A stretch of DNA of 19,382 nucleotides. It comes from an uncultured Eubacteriales bacterium (GTDB lineage Bacteria; Bacillota; Clostridia; Lachnospirales; Lachnospiraceae). Both the position numbers and the translations under genes were made by a program. Under the pieces are notes generated by a model that worked only from the letters and a program-made list of their open reading frames with translations, had not been told where the DNA came from and searched no databases. The first letter of the stretch is position 1, and each line of letters starts with the position of its first letter. Below, piece after piece: positions 7,086-14,851 of the stretch. The stretch spans positions 1 to 19,382 of the forward strand of contig UQVN01000034.1 in the NCBI GenBank assembly GCA_900544525.1. The letters are read 5' to 3'.

Positions 7086-8378
7086 ATGAGTTTACAGATT
7101 GAAAATTTAGAAAAAAATATGGCTAAACTTACAATTGAAGTGCCAGCTGAAGAGTTTGAAGCAGCAATGCAAAAAGCTTACAACAATCAGAAAGGTAAGA
7201 TTTCCATTCCTGGATTCCGTAAAGGAAAAGTTCCATATGCTTATTTATTAAAAGCATACGGTCCAGAAATGTTCTATGAAGAAGCAGCAAATATCATTAT
7301 GCCAAATGCATATGCAGATGCTACAGAAAGCGAAGAATGTACATTAGATATCGTTTCTAGACCAGAAATCGATGTTGTTCAGATGGAAAAAGGTAAAAAC
7401 TTCATCTTCACAGCAACAGTTGCTGTAAAACCAGAAGTTACATTAGGTGAATATAAAGGAATCAAAGTTGAAAAAACAACAGTTGAAGTAACAGACGAAG
7501 ACATCGATGCAGAACTTAAAAAAGTTCAGGATCAAAACTCTAGAATGGTAACAGTAGAAGATAGAGCAGTAGAAGATGGAGATACAGTAAACATCGACTA
7601 CGCTGGAAGCATTGATGGTGTTGCTTTCGAAGGTGGTACAGCAGTAGGCCAACCATTAGTAATTGGTTCTCATACATTTATTGACAACTTCGAAGAACAG
7701 ATCATCGGACACAACATCGGTGATGAATTTGATGTAAATGTAACATTCCCAACAGAATATCATGCAGAAGAATTAGCTGGAAAACCAGCAGTATTCCATG
7801 TAAAAGTGAATAGCATTACAAAGAAAGAATTATCAGAAATCAATGATGAATTCGCTCAAGATGTTTCAGAATTCGATTCATTAGATGCATATAAAGAAGA
7901 CATTAAAGCAAAACTTTTAGAGAAAAAAGAAGCAGAAGCAAAAGCTGCAAAAGAAGATAAAGTTGTAGAAACTATTGTAGAAAATGCAACAATGGAAATT
8001 CCAGATGCAATGTTAGCAACACAGCAGGCTCAAATGGCAGATGAATTTGCTCAAAGATTAAGCTACCAAGGATTACAGATTGAACAGTACTTCCAGTTTA
8101 CAGGCTTAAATCAAGAAACATTCTTAGAGCAGATGAAACCACAGGCTTTAAAACGTATTCAAACAAGACTTGTATTAGAAGCAGTAGTAGCAGCTGAAAA
8201 TATTGAAGCTACAGAAGCAGAATTTGATGAAGAAATCGCAAAAATGGCTCAGATGTATCAAATGGAAGCAGATCAGGTAAAATCCTTTATCGGTGAAAAT
8301 GAAAAACAGCAGATGATGAAAGATATCGCTGTTCAAAAAGCAGTTACATTTGTAACAGATGCAGCAGTAGAAGAATAA
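7086..8378 (+). CDS. tig: Trigger factor (ribosome-associated chaperone, PPIase)
   Basis: This cytosolic chaperone docks at the ribosomal exit tunnel, shelters nascent chains and has peptidyl-prolyl isomerase activity. The 430-residue product has normal family length. The N-terminal ribosome-binding domain carries the signature PGFRKGKVP with GFRKGK at 43-48. An FKBP-type PPIase domain lies at about 155-240 (DGDTVNIDYAGSIDG, FPTEYHAEELAGKPAVFHV). The remainder is the helical, Glu/Lys-rich C-terminal substrate cradle, rich in Gln and Met. An AGGAGG ribosome binding site lies 10 nt before the ATG. It leads the tig-clpP-clpX cluster, an arrangement common in bacteria that links folding to Clp proteolysis. 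No anomalies. Confidence 0.98.
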   Translation: MSLQIENLEKNMAKLTIEVPAEEFEAAMQKAYNNQKGKISIPGFRKGKVPYAYLLKAYGPEMFYEEAANIIMPNAYADATESEECTLDIVSRPEIDVVQMEKGKNFIFTATVAVKPEVTLGEYKGIKVEKTTVEVTDEDIDAELKKVQDQNSRMVTVEDRAVEDGDTVNIDYAGSIDGVAFEGGTAVGQPLVIGSHTFIDNFEEQIIGHNIGDEFDVNVTFPTEYHAEELAGKPAVFHVKVNSITKKELSEINDEFAQDVSEFDSLDAYKEDIKAKLLEKKEAEAKAAKEDKVVETIVENATMEIPDAMLATQQAQMADEFAQRLSYQGLQIEQYFQFTGLNQETFLEQMKPQALKRIQTRLVLEAVVAAENIEATEAEFDEEIAKMAQMYQMEADQVKSFIGENEKQQMMKDIAVQKAVTFVTDAAVEE

Positions 8379-8391
8379 GAGAGACGAGAAA

Positions 8392-8425
8392 ACGGAGGGG
8401 ATGTTGCGGGTGCAGCATCCCTCTG
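8392..8425 (+). other. Strong hairpin between tig and clpP
   Basis: ACGGAGGGGATGTTGC pairs with GCAGCATCCCTCTGT around a short loop, with one bulge and G-U pairs. No T run follows, so it is not a standard terminator. It may be an RNA processing or stability element, or a partial attenuator, that sets clpP expression relative to tig. The GGAGGGGATG inside the arm resembles a ribosome binding site but opens no useful frame. Confidence 0.6.
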
Positions 8426-8456
8426 TCTATATTGAAAGAAGACGGGAGGAATTACA

Positions 8457-9038
8457 ATGAGTTTAGTACCTTATGTCATTGAACAGACAAGTCGTGGAGA
8501 GAGAAGCTATGACATTTATTCAAGACTTTTAAAAGATAGAATTATCTTTTTAGGAGAAGAAGTGAATGAAGTGTCAGCAAATTTAATTGTTGCTCAGCTT
8601 TTATTCCTAGAGGCAGAAGATCCAAATAAAGATATTTCTTTATATATTAATAGTCCAGGTGGTTCTGTAACAGCTGGTATGGCAATTTATGATACAATGA
8701 ATTATATTAAATGTGATGTATCCACTATTTGTATGGGTATGGCTGCTAGTATGGGAGCATTTTTACTCTCTAGTGGTGCGAAAGGAAAACGTTTTGCACT
8801 TCCAAATTCTGAAATTATGATTCACCAGCCATCTGGTGGTGCACAAGGTCAGGCGACAGATATTAAAATTGTAGCGGATAGAATTATTGAAACTCGTCGT
8901 AAATTAAACGAGATTTTAAGTGCTAATACAGGGCAACCTCTTGAAGTAATCGAAAGAGATACAGAAAGAGACCATTATATGAGTGCAACAGAAGCTGCAA
9001 CTTATGGTATTATTGATAGTGTCATCGCAAACCACTAG
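8457..9038 (+). CDS. clpP: ATP-dependent Clp protease proteolytic subunit
   Basis: ClpP forms the tetradecameric serine-peptidase barrel that degrades proteins unfolded by ClpX or ClpC. The 193-residue product has typical length. The catalytic triad is visible: Ser98 in GMAASMGAF, His123 in MIHQPSGG and Asp172 in ERDHYMSA. The N-terminus (LVPYVIEQTSRGERSYDI) is the standard Firmicute form with a very short propeptide. The GGAGG ribosome binding site is well placed. It follows tig after a 78-bp gap containing a hairpin and precedes clpX by 26 bp, which indicates co-transcription. Confidence 0.98.
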   Translation: MSLVPYVIEQTSRGERSYDIYSRLLKDRIIFLGEEVNEVSANLIVAQLLFLEAEDPNKDISLYINSPGGSVTAGMAIYDTMNYIKCDVSTICMGMAASMGAFLLSSGAKGKRFALPNSEIMIHQPSGGAQGQATDIKIVADRIIETRRKLNEILSANTGQPLEVIERDTERDHYMSATEAATYGIIDSVIANH

Positions 9039-9064
9039 ATGATAAGAAAGAATGAGGTAAGAAA

Positions 9065-10360
9065 ATGGCAGGTCGCATTGATGAGAGAAAAGTTCTTCGA
9101 TGTTCTTTTTGTAATAAAACACAAGATCAAGTGCGCAAGTTGATTGCAGGTCCTAATGTATATATCTGTGATGAATGTGTAGAGGTGTGTACAGAGATTA
9201 TTGAAGATGAATTTGATGGAATAGAAGAAGCAAGTAATGAGATCAATTTATTAAAACCAATTGAAATCAAAAATTTCTTAGATCAATATGTTATTGGTCA
9301 AGATGATGCGAAAAAAGTTTTATCTGTAGCTGTATATAATCATTATAAAAGAATTATGGCGGATAAAGATCTAGATGTAGAGTTGCAAAAAAGCAATATT
9401 TTAATGTTAGGACCAACGGGTTCTGGAAAGACATTATTAGCGCAAACTCTTGCCAAACTTTTAAATGTACCATTTGCAATTGCAGATGCAACCGCTCTTA
9501 CAGAAGCAGGATATGTTGGAGAAGATGTAGAAAACATTCTTTTAAAATTAATTCAAGCGGCAGACTATGATATTGAACGCGCAGAATATGGTATCATCTA
9601 TATTGATGAAATTGATAAAATTACTCGTAAATCTGAAAATACGTCCATTACTCGTGATGTATCTGGTGAAGGTGTTCAGCAGGCGTTATTAAAAATCTTA
9701 GAAGGAACAGTAGCTTCTGTTCCACCACAAGGTGGCAGAAAACATCCACATCAAGAATTTATTCAGATCGATACAACAAATATTTTATTTATTTGTGGTG
9801 GTGCTTTTGATGGACTTGAAAAAGTCATTGAAAATAGAACTGGAAAGAAAGAAATCGGATTCACAGCTGATGTTGCGAAAAAAGAAAAGAAAAATGTGGG
9901 AGAATTACTTCGTCAGGCATTACCTTCTGATTTTGTGAAATTTGGAATGATTCCAGAGTTTATCGGTCGTGTGCCTGTGACAGTATCCCTTGATTTGTTA
10001 GATGAAGAGGCACTTGTTCGAATTTTATCAGAACCAAAGAGTGCTCTTGTAAGACAGTATAAACGATTATTCGAATTAGATGGCGTGCAGTTAGAATTTG
10101 AAGAAGAGGCACTTCGTGCCATTGCAAGAAAGGCCATTGAACGCAATACAGGAGCAAGAGGGCTTCGTGCCATTATGGAATCCATTATTATGGACTTAAT
10201 GTATCGAGTGCCATCCGATGACACAATCGAATCTTGTGTTGTCACAAAAGAAATGGTAGAGGATCAAGGAGAACCTATGATCACTTACGGAGAAAAAGCA
10301 CAGCCAAAAAAAGGGCTTGCTAGAAAAAGAGCTTCTAAAAACAATGGAGAAATTGCTTAG
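9065..10360 (+). CDS. clpX: ATP-dependent Clp protease ATP-binding subunit ClpX
   Basis: This AAA+ hexameric unfoldase recognises tagged substrates and feeds them into ClpP. The 431 residues include an N-terminal zinc-binding domain with Cys13, Cys16, Cys35 and Cys38. Walker A is GPTGSGKT at 116-123, and a GYVGED pore loop follows. Walker B is IDEIDK around 180-185. The RKH pore-loop motif is in GGRKHPHQE, and the ClpP-docking IGF loop is at 264-266. All key elements are present, so ClpXP should be functional. The start follows a GAGGT ribosome binding site. A terminator lies directly downstream and separates clpX from lon. Confidence 0.98.
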   Translation: MAGRIDERKVLRCSFCNKTQDQVRKLIAGPNVYICDECVEVCTEIIEDEFDGIEEASNEINLLKPIEIKNFLDQYVIGQDDAKKVLSVAVYNHYKRIMADKDLDVELQKSNILMLGPTGSGKTLLAQTLAKLLNVPFAIADATALTEAGYVGEDVENILLKLIQAADYDIERAEYGIIYIDEIDKITRKSENTSITRDVSGEGVQQALLKILEGTVASVPPQGGRKHPHQEFIQIDTTNILFICGGAFDGLEKVIENRTGKKEIGFTADVAKKEKKNVGELLRQALPSDFVKFGMIPEFIGRVPVTVSLDLLDEEALVRILSEPKSALVRQYKRLFELDGVQLEFEEEALRAIARKAIERNTGARGLRAIMESIIMDLMYRVPSDDTIESCVVTKEMVEDQGEPMITYGEKAQPKKGLARKRASKNNGEIA

Positions 10361-10375
10361 AAGATAAGATAGGAG

Positions 10376-10424
10376 AGCAGTCGAAGTCAGAAAGAATAAG
10401 TTTTTTTGATTCGACTGCTTTTTT
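10376..10424 (+). terminator. Terminator between clpX and lon
   Basis: AGCAGTCGAA (10376-10385) and TTCGACTGCT (10410-10419) form a 10-bp stem with a 24-nt loop, followed by a T run. It should end or attenuate tig-clpP-clpX transcripts. I find no convincing promoter in the 36 bases between it and lon, so lon may depend on read-through or on a promoter inside clpX. Confidence 0.8.
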
Positions 10425-10460
10425 GGAAAGGGAAAAAAAGGAAAAGACATGGAGGAAAAA

Positions 10461-12788
10461 ATGATGGAAACACTTAAAATGCCTATGATAGCATTGCGTG
10501 GAACAGTTGTTTTTCCAAAAACTGTTGTTCATTTTGATGTATCAAGAGAAAAATCGGTACAGGCAGTAGAGACTGCGATGAAGGGAGAACAGCTAGTATT
10601 TTTATCTGCGCAGATGGATGATTCAATTGAAGATCCAAAGAGAGAAGATATTTATACTCTTGGAGTTGTAGCAAAAATTAAACAAATTATTAAACTTCCA
10701 GGAAATGTAATTCGTGTTCTCGTAGAAGGAGAAAATCGTGCAAGACTAGTAGAATTTCTGGAAGAAGAGCCATATCTTTATGTAGAAGTAGAGCAAGCAG
10801 ACACCGTCCTAGAAGCAGGCGAAATTGATGATGAGCATACAAAAGAGGCGATGGTACGCTCATTAAAAGATATCATTCAAGCTTATGGCTTTGATAGCAA
10901 TAAGGCAACGAGAAACGTTGTTGGACAAATTTTAGAGATTCAAGATCTCGAAGAACTTATTTTTGAGATTGCAACACAGCTTCCAATTAATGTAAAACAA
11001 AAACAAGTGATCTTAGAAGAAGATGAGATTATTCAACGAGGAGAAAAGCTTCTTGTTACACTTGCAGAAGAAATTGAAATCTATCAAATTCGGAAAGAAA
11101 TTCAAGAAAAGATCAAAGAAAAAGTGGATAAAAACCAAAAGGACTACATTCTTCGTGAACAGATGAAAGTAATTCGTGAAGAATTAGGAGAAGGAAGCGA
11201 AGCAGAAGCTGATGAATTTGAAGAAAAGGTTGAGAAGTTAGATGCTTCGGAGGAAGTGAAAGAAAAGATTCGCAAAGAGATCAGCCGTTTTAAAAATTCT
11301 GGTGGAATGTCAGCGGAAAGTTATGTGAGCCGTAATTATATCGAAACGATGTTAGAAATGCCTTGGAATCATTGTTCTGAAGATAATAATGATATTAAAT
11401 CCGCAAGCAAGATTTTAGAAGAAGATCATTATGGACTTGAAAAAGTAAAAGAAAGAATTATTGAATTTTTGGCTGTTCGTGCATTAACAGAAAAAGGAGA
11501 AGCTCCAATTCTTTGTTTAGCAGGGCCTCCAGGAACTGGAAAGACTTCTATCGCTCGTTCTATCGCAAGAGCGGTAAATAAACATTATGTTCGTATTTCC
11601 CTAGGTGGAGTTCGCGATGAAGCGGAAATTCGTGGACATAGAAAAACATATGTAGGCGCTATGCCAGGGCGTATTGCAACTGGTATTAAACAAGCAGGAG
11701 TGAAAAATCCTTTAATGCTTCTTGATGAAATTGATAAAGTGAGCAGTGACTATAAAGGAGATACGGCATCTGCTTTATTAGAAGTTCTTGACGGAGAACA
11801 AAATGTCACATTTATGGATCACTATTTAGAAGTGCCAATTGATTTAAGTGAAGTATTGTTTGTGGCAACAGCCAATGATTTATCCACAATTCCAAGACCA
11901 CTGCTTGATCGTATGGAAGTCATTGAAGTATCTAGTTATACAGAAAATGAAAAATTCCATATTGCAAAACGTTATTTAGTGGAAAAACAGTTAAAGAAAA
12001 ATGGCTTGACAAAAGAACAACTTATTATTACGGATAAGGCAATCCGTAAGGTGATTTCTGCTTATACAAGAGAAGCAGGAGTGCGTAATTTAGAAAGAAA
12101 AATTGGTCAGATCTGTAGAAAAGCGGCACGCATGATTATGGAAGGCAATAAGACTCATCTAAAAGTATTAGAAAGCAACGTATCCAAGTTCCTTGGAACA
12201 GAGATTTTCTCAAAAGAAGATGAAGACTTAACACCAAAGACAGGAATCGTAAGAGGGCTTGCTTGGACAAGTGTTGGTGGAGATACTTTAAGTATTGAAG
12301 TTAATATTATGGCAGGAAAAGGTAAGTTTGAATTAACTGGTAATCTTGGAGATGTAATGAAAGAATCTGCGCGCACAGGAATTAGTTATATTCGTTCAGT
12401 AGCAAATCAGTATGGAATTGAAGATGATTATTTTGAAAAACATGATATTCATATTCACATTCCAGAAGGTGCAGTTCCAAAAGATGGCCCATCTGCTGGG
12501 ATTACAATGGCAACAGCGATTCTTTCTGCTATTACAGGAAAGAAAGTTCGTGGTGATATTGCCATGACAGGAGAAATTACACTTCGTGGTAGAGTTCTTC
12601 CAATTGGTGGATTAAAAGAAAAAATTCTTGCAGCAAAAGTCGTTGGAGTAAAAGAAGTTATTGTTCCAGTGAAAAATAAGAAAAATGTTGCAGATATTGA
12701 TAAAGAAATTACAAGTGGTTTAACGATTACCTATGCCACAACAATGGAAGATGTCTTAGAGCATGCTCTTGTAAAAGACGAAAAATAG
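10461..12788 (+). CDS. lon: ATP-dependent protease Lon (LonA type)
   Basis: Lon is a cytosolic AAA+ serine protease that removes damaged and short-lived regulatory proteins. An N-terminal substrate-binding LAN domain (about 1-200) is followed by a charged coiled-coil segment (about 200-245). The AAA+ module has GPPGTGKT with Lys361, and LLDEIDK as Walker B. The S16 protease domain carries the catalytic dyad Ser678 (PKDGPSAG) and Lys719 (GGLKEK). I chose the ATG at 10461, giving 775 residues, because GGAGGAA at 10451-10457 is ideally spaced from it. An in-frame ATG at 10449 overlaps that site and would give 779. The stop codon overlaps the ysxC ribosome binding site (TAGGAG), so the two genes are transcribed together. 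Confidence 0.97.
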   Translation: MMETLKMPMIALRGTVVFPKTVVHFDVSREKSVQAVETAMKGEQLVFLSAQMDDSIEDPKREDIYTLGVVAKIKQIIKLPGNVIRVLVEGENRARLVEFLEEEPYLYVEVEQADTVLEAGEIDDEHTKEAMVRSLKDIIQAYGFDSNKATRNVVGQILEIQDLEELIFEIATQLPINVKQKQVILEEDEIIQRGEKLLVTLAEEIEIYQIRKEIQEKIKEKVDKNQKDYILREQMKVIREELGEGSEAEADEFEEKVEKLDASEEVKEKIRKEISRFKNSGGMSAESYVSRNYIETMLEMPWNHCSEDNNDIKSASKILEEDHYGLEKVKERIIEFLAVRALTEKGEAPILCLAGPPGTGKTSIARSIARAVNKHYVRISLGGVRDEAEIRGHRKTYVGAMPGRIATGIKQAGVKNPLMLLDEIDKVSSDYKGDTASALLEVLDGEQNVTFMDHYLEVPIDLSEVLFVATANDLSTIPRPLLDRMEVIEVSSYTENEKFHIAKRYLVEKQLKKNGLTKEQLIITDKAIRKVISAYTREAGVRNLERKIGQICRKAARMIMEGNKTHLKVLESNVSKFLGTEIFSKEDEDLTPKTGIVRGLAWTSVGGDTLSIEVNIMAGKGKFELTGNLGDVMKESARTGISYIRSVANQYGIEDDYFEKHDIHIHIPEGAVPKDGPSAGITMATAILSAITGKKVRGDIAMTGEITLRGRVLPIGGLKEKILAAKVVGVKEVIVPVKNKKNVADIDKEITSGLTITYATTMEDVLEHALVKDEK

Positions 12789-12798
12789 GAGAAAAAGT

Positions 12799-13413
12799 AT
12801 GAATGTAACAAAAGTAAATTTGGAAACGGTTTGTGGAATCACAAGTAAACTCCCAGACAATTCCATGCCTGAGATCGCTTTTGCAGGAAAGTCAAATGTT
12901 GGGAAATCTTCTTTGATCAATGGACTTATGAATCGTAAGTCTTATGCTAGAACTTCTCAGCAACCAGGAAAAACACAGACAATTAACTATTATAATATTA
13001 ATGAAGTACTTTATTTTGTCGATCTTCCAGGCTATGGCTATGCAAAAGTATCAAAAGAGATGCAGGCAAAATGGGGAAAATTAATTGAGCGATATTTACA
13101 CACATCAAAGCAGCTTCGCATTGTATTTTTACTTGTAGATATTCGACATGATCCATCTGCTAATGATAAACTGATGTATGATTGGATCGTAAATAATGGA
13201 TTTAACCCAGTGATTATCGCAACAAAATTAGATAAATTAAAACGTAGTCAGGTACAAAAACACGTAAAAGCAATTCGTACAGGATTAAATCTTGTAGAAG
13301 GAACGCCAATTTTTCCATACTCCGCCCTTACAAAACAAGGAAGAGATGAAATATGGGAATTTATTGAAGAATATGTTTTAACTCCAGAGGAAGAAATAAT
13401 AGAAGAATCATAA
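12799..13413 (+). CDS. ysxC: Ribosome biogenesis GTP-binding protein YsxC/EngB
   Basis: This essential small GTPase works in late assembly of the large ribosomal subunit. The 204 residues match the family length. The G motifs are clear: GKSNVGKS (30-37, P loop), QQPGKTQTINYY switch region, DLPGYGYAKVSK (G3), TKLDK (G4) and a SAL segment (G5). It starts 10 bp after lon, and its AGGAG ribosome binding site is formed by the lon stop region. lon-ysxC order is widely conserved in Firmicutes. No anomalies. Confidence 0.97.
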   Translation: MNVTKVNLETVCGITSKLPDNSMPEIAFAGKSNVGKSSLINGLMNRKSYARTSQQPGKTQTINYYNINEVLYFVDLPGYGYAKVSKEMQAKWGKLIERYLHTSKQLRIVFLLVDIRHDPSANDKLMYDWIVNNGFNPVIIATKLDKLKRSQVQKHVKAIRTGLNLVEGTPIFPYSALTKQGRDEIWEFIEEYVLTPEEEIIEES

Positions 13414-13472
13414 CATATTTTCTTTAAAACGATAGGAAATATGTTTTAGGACTTTATATATTCTTAGGTGCT

Positions 13473-13537
13473 GTCAAATATCTTCTTTTAGAAAAGTTTA
13501 AAACTCCGTTTTTAGTTTTCTAAATTTTCTATTTGAC
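13473..13537 (+). repeat. 65-nt nested imperfect palindrome, possible small intergenic repeat
   Basis: The outer arms GTCAAATA (13473-13480) and TATTTGAC (13530-13537) are perfect complements. Inside them TTTAGAAAA (13488-13496) pairs with TTTTCTAAA (13516-13524), and AAAAC pairs with GTTTTT near the centre. The loops between arms are nearly symmetrical in length. It lies between the ysxC stop and the terminator at 13558. It could be a small MITE-like repeat, a second terminator-like structure or a protein-binding dyad. I cannot test its copy number. Confidence 0.5.
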
Positions 13538-13557
13538 TTGTTGCCTTGCTATGAAAA

Positions 13558-13600
13558 AAGAAAAGGCTTATAAGTGAAGAACACTTATAGGCCTTTTCTT
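13558..13600 (+). terminator. Terminator downstream of ysxC
   Basis: A 19-bp stem with a single G-U pair (13558-13576 with 13582-13600) closes a 5-nt loop. The arms begin AAGAAAAGGC and end CCTTTTCTT, so it is T-rich at the 3' end. It closes the lon-ysxC unit. From 13601 to 13760 I see AT-rich DNA with a TATAGT (13626-13631) but no convincing full promoter for the next gene. Confidence 0.85.
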
Positions 13601-13780
13601 CATGGTAAGCATAGTTTTTTTATGTTATAGTAAGAATAGAGGAGAACAATGTTTTTGTTTTAATGTGAGTTTTTAGAAAAGATAGATAGAAAAATCAGAT
13701 TCTTATATAAGCAAGAATATTGTTTTAGAAGGGCAGTATATAGGGATAAAAGGTTTTGGAGTTAATGAGGTGAATATCGT

Positions 13781-14488
13781 ATGCAAAGTAAATATAAAGC
13801 AATCTATCAGAAGTATGTGGAGATGATTGAAAGTGGAAAACTTAGCCCAGGGGATTCTTTGCCATCGGAAGGTAAGATGACAGAAACTTTTGATACATCA
13901 AGAGATACCATTCGAAAGGCAATGACATTGCTAGAGCAAAATAATTATATTTTAAAAAGTCGTGGGAAGGAATCCGTTGTATTAGAGCGATTACAAGAAG
14001 AAGAAAGTACAGATGCGAAAATGTTTTCGTATTTAGAATTGGATAGCCAAGATGGGGTAGAAAGAGAAAAGCTAGTAGAAGATATTAGTATATTAGTGGA
14101 TAATGAGAAGATGATGCGAGAATTTCAAATTGATGACACAAAAGAAGTTTATCGAATTGAACGCATTGAAAAAATTAGTGGAAAAAGAATCGCATTAAAG
14201 AAAGATTATTATTTGAAGGAAATTGTTCCAAAGTTAACTGAGGAAATTTGTAAAGGTTCGATCCAAGAATATTTAAAGAGTGAGGGAATTCAATCTAGTA
14301 TTATCAAACGAAAGATTACGGTTTCTCCAATTACAAGAGAAGATAAGATTCAATTAGATATTGGAGAAGATAAGGAAGTTGTTTTATTACAAAGCTACTA
14401 TTATCTGGAAAGTGGAATTGTTTTTCATTATTCAGAAACAAGATGTCGGTTAAGAAATTTTCAATTTATTGAATACATTCAGAAATAA
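13781..14488 (+). CDS. GntR family (HutC/TreR-like) transcriptional regulator
   Basis: A 235-residue repressor-type regulator. Residues 1-70 form the GntR winged helix (GDSLPSEGKMTETFDTS, RDTIRKAMTLLEQNNYI), and about 85-228 form a UTRA effector-binding domain. The C-terminal half resembles Bacillus TreR as I recall it (KDYYLKEIVPKLTEEIC, HYSETRCRLRNFQFIEY). TreR senses trehalose-6-phosphate. No trehalose genes are in the window, so the ligand is uncertain. Its neighbours are a structured RNA and an ABC exporter, which it may control. GAGGTGA at 13767-13773 is the ribosome binding site. Family assignment is firm; the TreR subfamily is likely. Confidence 0.88.
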   Translation: MQSKYKAIYQKYVEMIESGKLSPGDSLPSEGKMTETFDTSRDTIRKAMTLLEQNNYILKSRGKESVVLERLQEEESTDAKMFSYLELDSQDGVEREKLVEDISILVDNEKMMREFQIDDTKEVYRIERIEKISGKRIALKKDYYLKEIVPKLTEEICKGSIQEYLKSEGIQSSIIKRKITVSPITREDKIQLDIGEDKEVVLLQSYYYLESGIVFHYSETRCRLRNFQFIEYIQK

Positions 14489-14511
14489 AATTGGAATTTA
14501 ATGTAAAAGTA

Positions 14512-14541
14512 TTGACAAAATATATTAGTACATGATATAAA
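14512..14541 (+). promoter_or_regulatory. Promoter of the structured RNA
   Basis: TTGACA (14512-14517), an 18-nt spacer and TATAAA (14536-14541) predict a start near 14548. The spacer and -10 contain a loose dyad, TATATTAGTACATGATATA. It could be an operator for the GntR regulator encoded just upstream, but this is speculative. Confidence 0.7.
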
Positions 14542-14632
14542 GATAATGTAAAGATATAGGTATAAGATGATAAAAAGAGTACACATATACGCATAAGTAG
14601 GGTGAAGTAAAATGATGAGGGGGAGGAGCTAG

Positions 14633-14665
14633 ATGCTCCCATGCCTCATATATTCGGGAGTATAA
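14633..14665 (+). CDS. Possible 10-codon leader peptide within the structured RNA
   Basis: An ATG lies 4 nt after GGAGGAG (14622-14628), an excellent ribosome binding site, and opens the frame MLPCLIYSGV before TAA. The same GGAGGAG is paired with CTCCTCCCC (14805-14813) in the rod fold, or with GCTCC (14635-14639) in a local hairpin. Translation would therefore depend on the fold. So short a frame may be fortuitous. Its worth lies in the ribosome binding site quality and the competing pairings. Confidence 0.25.
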   Translation: MLPCLIYSGV

Positions 14666-14821
14666 ATTGATTGATAAAATGGGAACAGATAGTTGTTAGT
14701 CTCGGATGCAGGTGAAGGATGTATCCATTTAGAGTTTTTCTTTGATTGCTATCAAAAAGTCGGATACATCAGTTGGTAGTCTCAATCACCTGCTGATGTA
14801 TAACCTCCTCCCCTACACTTC

Positions 14822-14851
14822 AAAAAAGACCATCAGATGATGGTCTTTTTT
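14822..14851 (+). terminator. Terminator of the structured RNA
   Basis: A perfect 13-bp stem (AAAAAAGACCATC with GATGGTCTTTTTT) closes a 4-nt loop and ends in a T6 tract. It should separate the RNA from the ABC genes. It is A/T-symmetric and so potentially bidirectional. From 14852 to 14958 I see only a weak 20-codon frame. Confidence 0.93.

Larger units (their letters stand above)
14548..14851 (+). ncRNA. Unassigned structured RNA, about 300 nt
   Basis: There is no long reading frame, but there is a coherent rod. TGAAGT (14603-14608) pairs with ACTTCA (14817-14822). GGGGAGGAG (14620-14628) pairs with CTCCTCCCC (14805-14813). GCAGGTGA (14708-14715) pairs with TCACCTGC (14786-14793). GATGTATCC (14718-14726) pairs with GGATACATC (14762-14770). 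A TTTGAT/ATCAAA hairpin lies at the tip. A large 5' bulge (14629-14707) holds TCCCAT/ATGGGA. A promoter precedes it and a strong terminator ends it. The bulged rod recalls 6S RNA in outline, but I cannot place it in that or any family. It could also be a regulatory leader or an sRNA acting through its C-rich 3' segment. Confidence 0.6.

Noticed and set aside
9732..10245. Alternative frames within clpX on both strands
   Set aside because: They lie wholly inside clpX, whose motifs are continuous in the annotated frame.
13440..13600. CRISPR array or phage attachment site in the repeats after ysxC
   Set aside because: Repeats are inverted arms of hairpins, not regularly spaced direct repeats, and no cas, integrase or tRNA gene is present.
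14548..14851. tmRNA, RNase P RNA, SRP RNA or T-box leader as identity of the structured RNA
   Set aside because: None of the hallmark sequences I know for these (tmRNA start, RNase P core, SRP GGAAGNA loop, T-box antiterminator box) is present.
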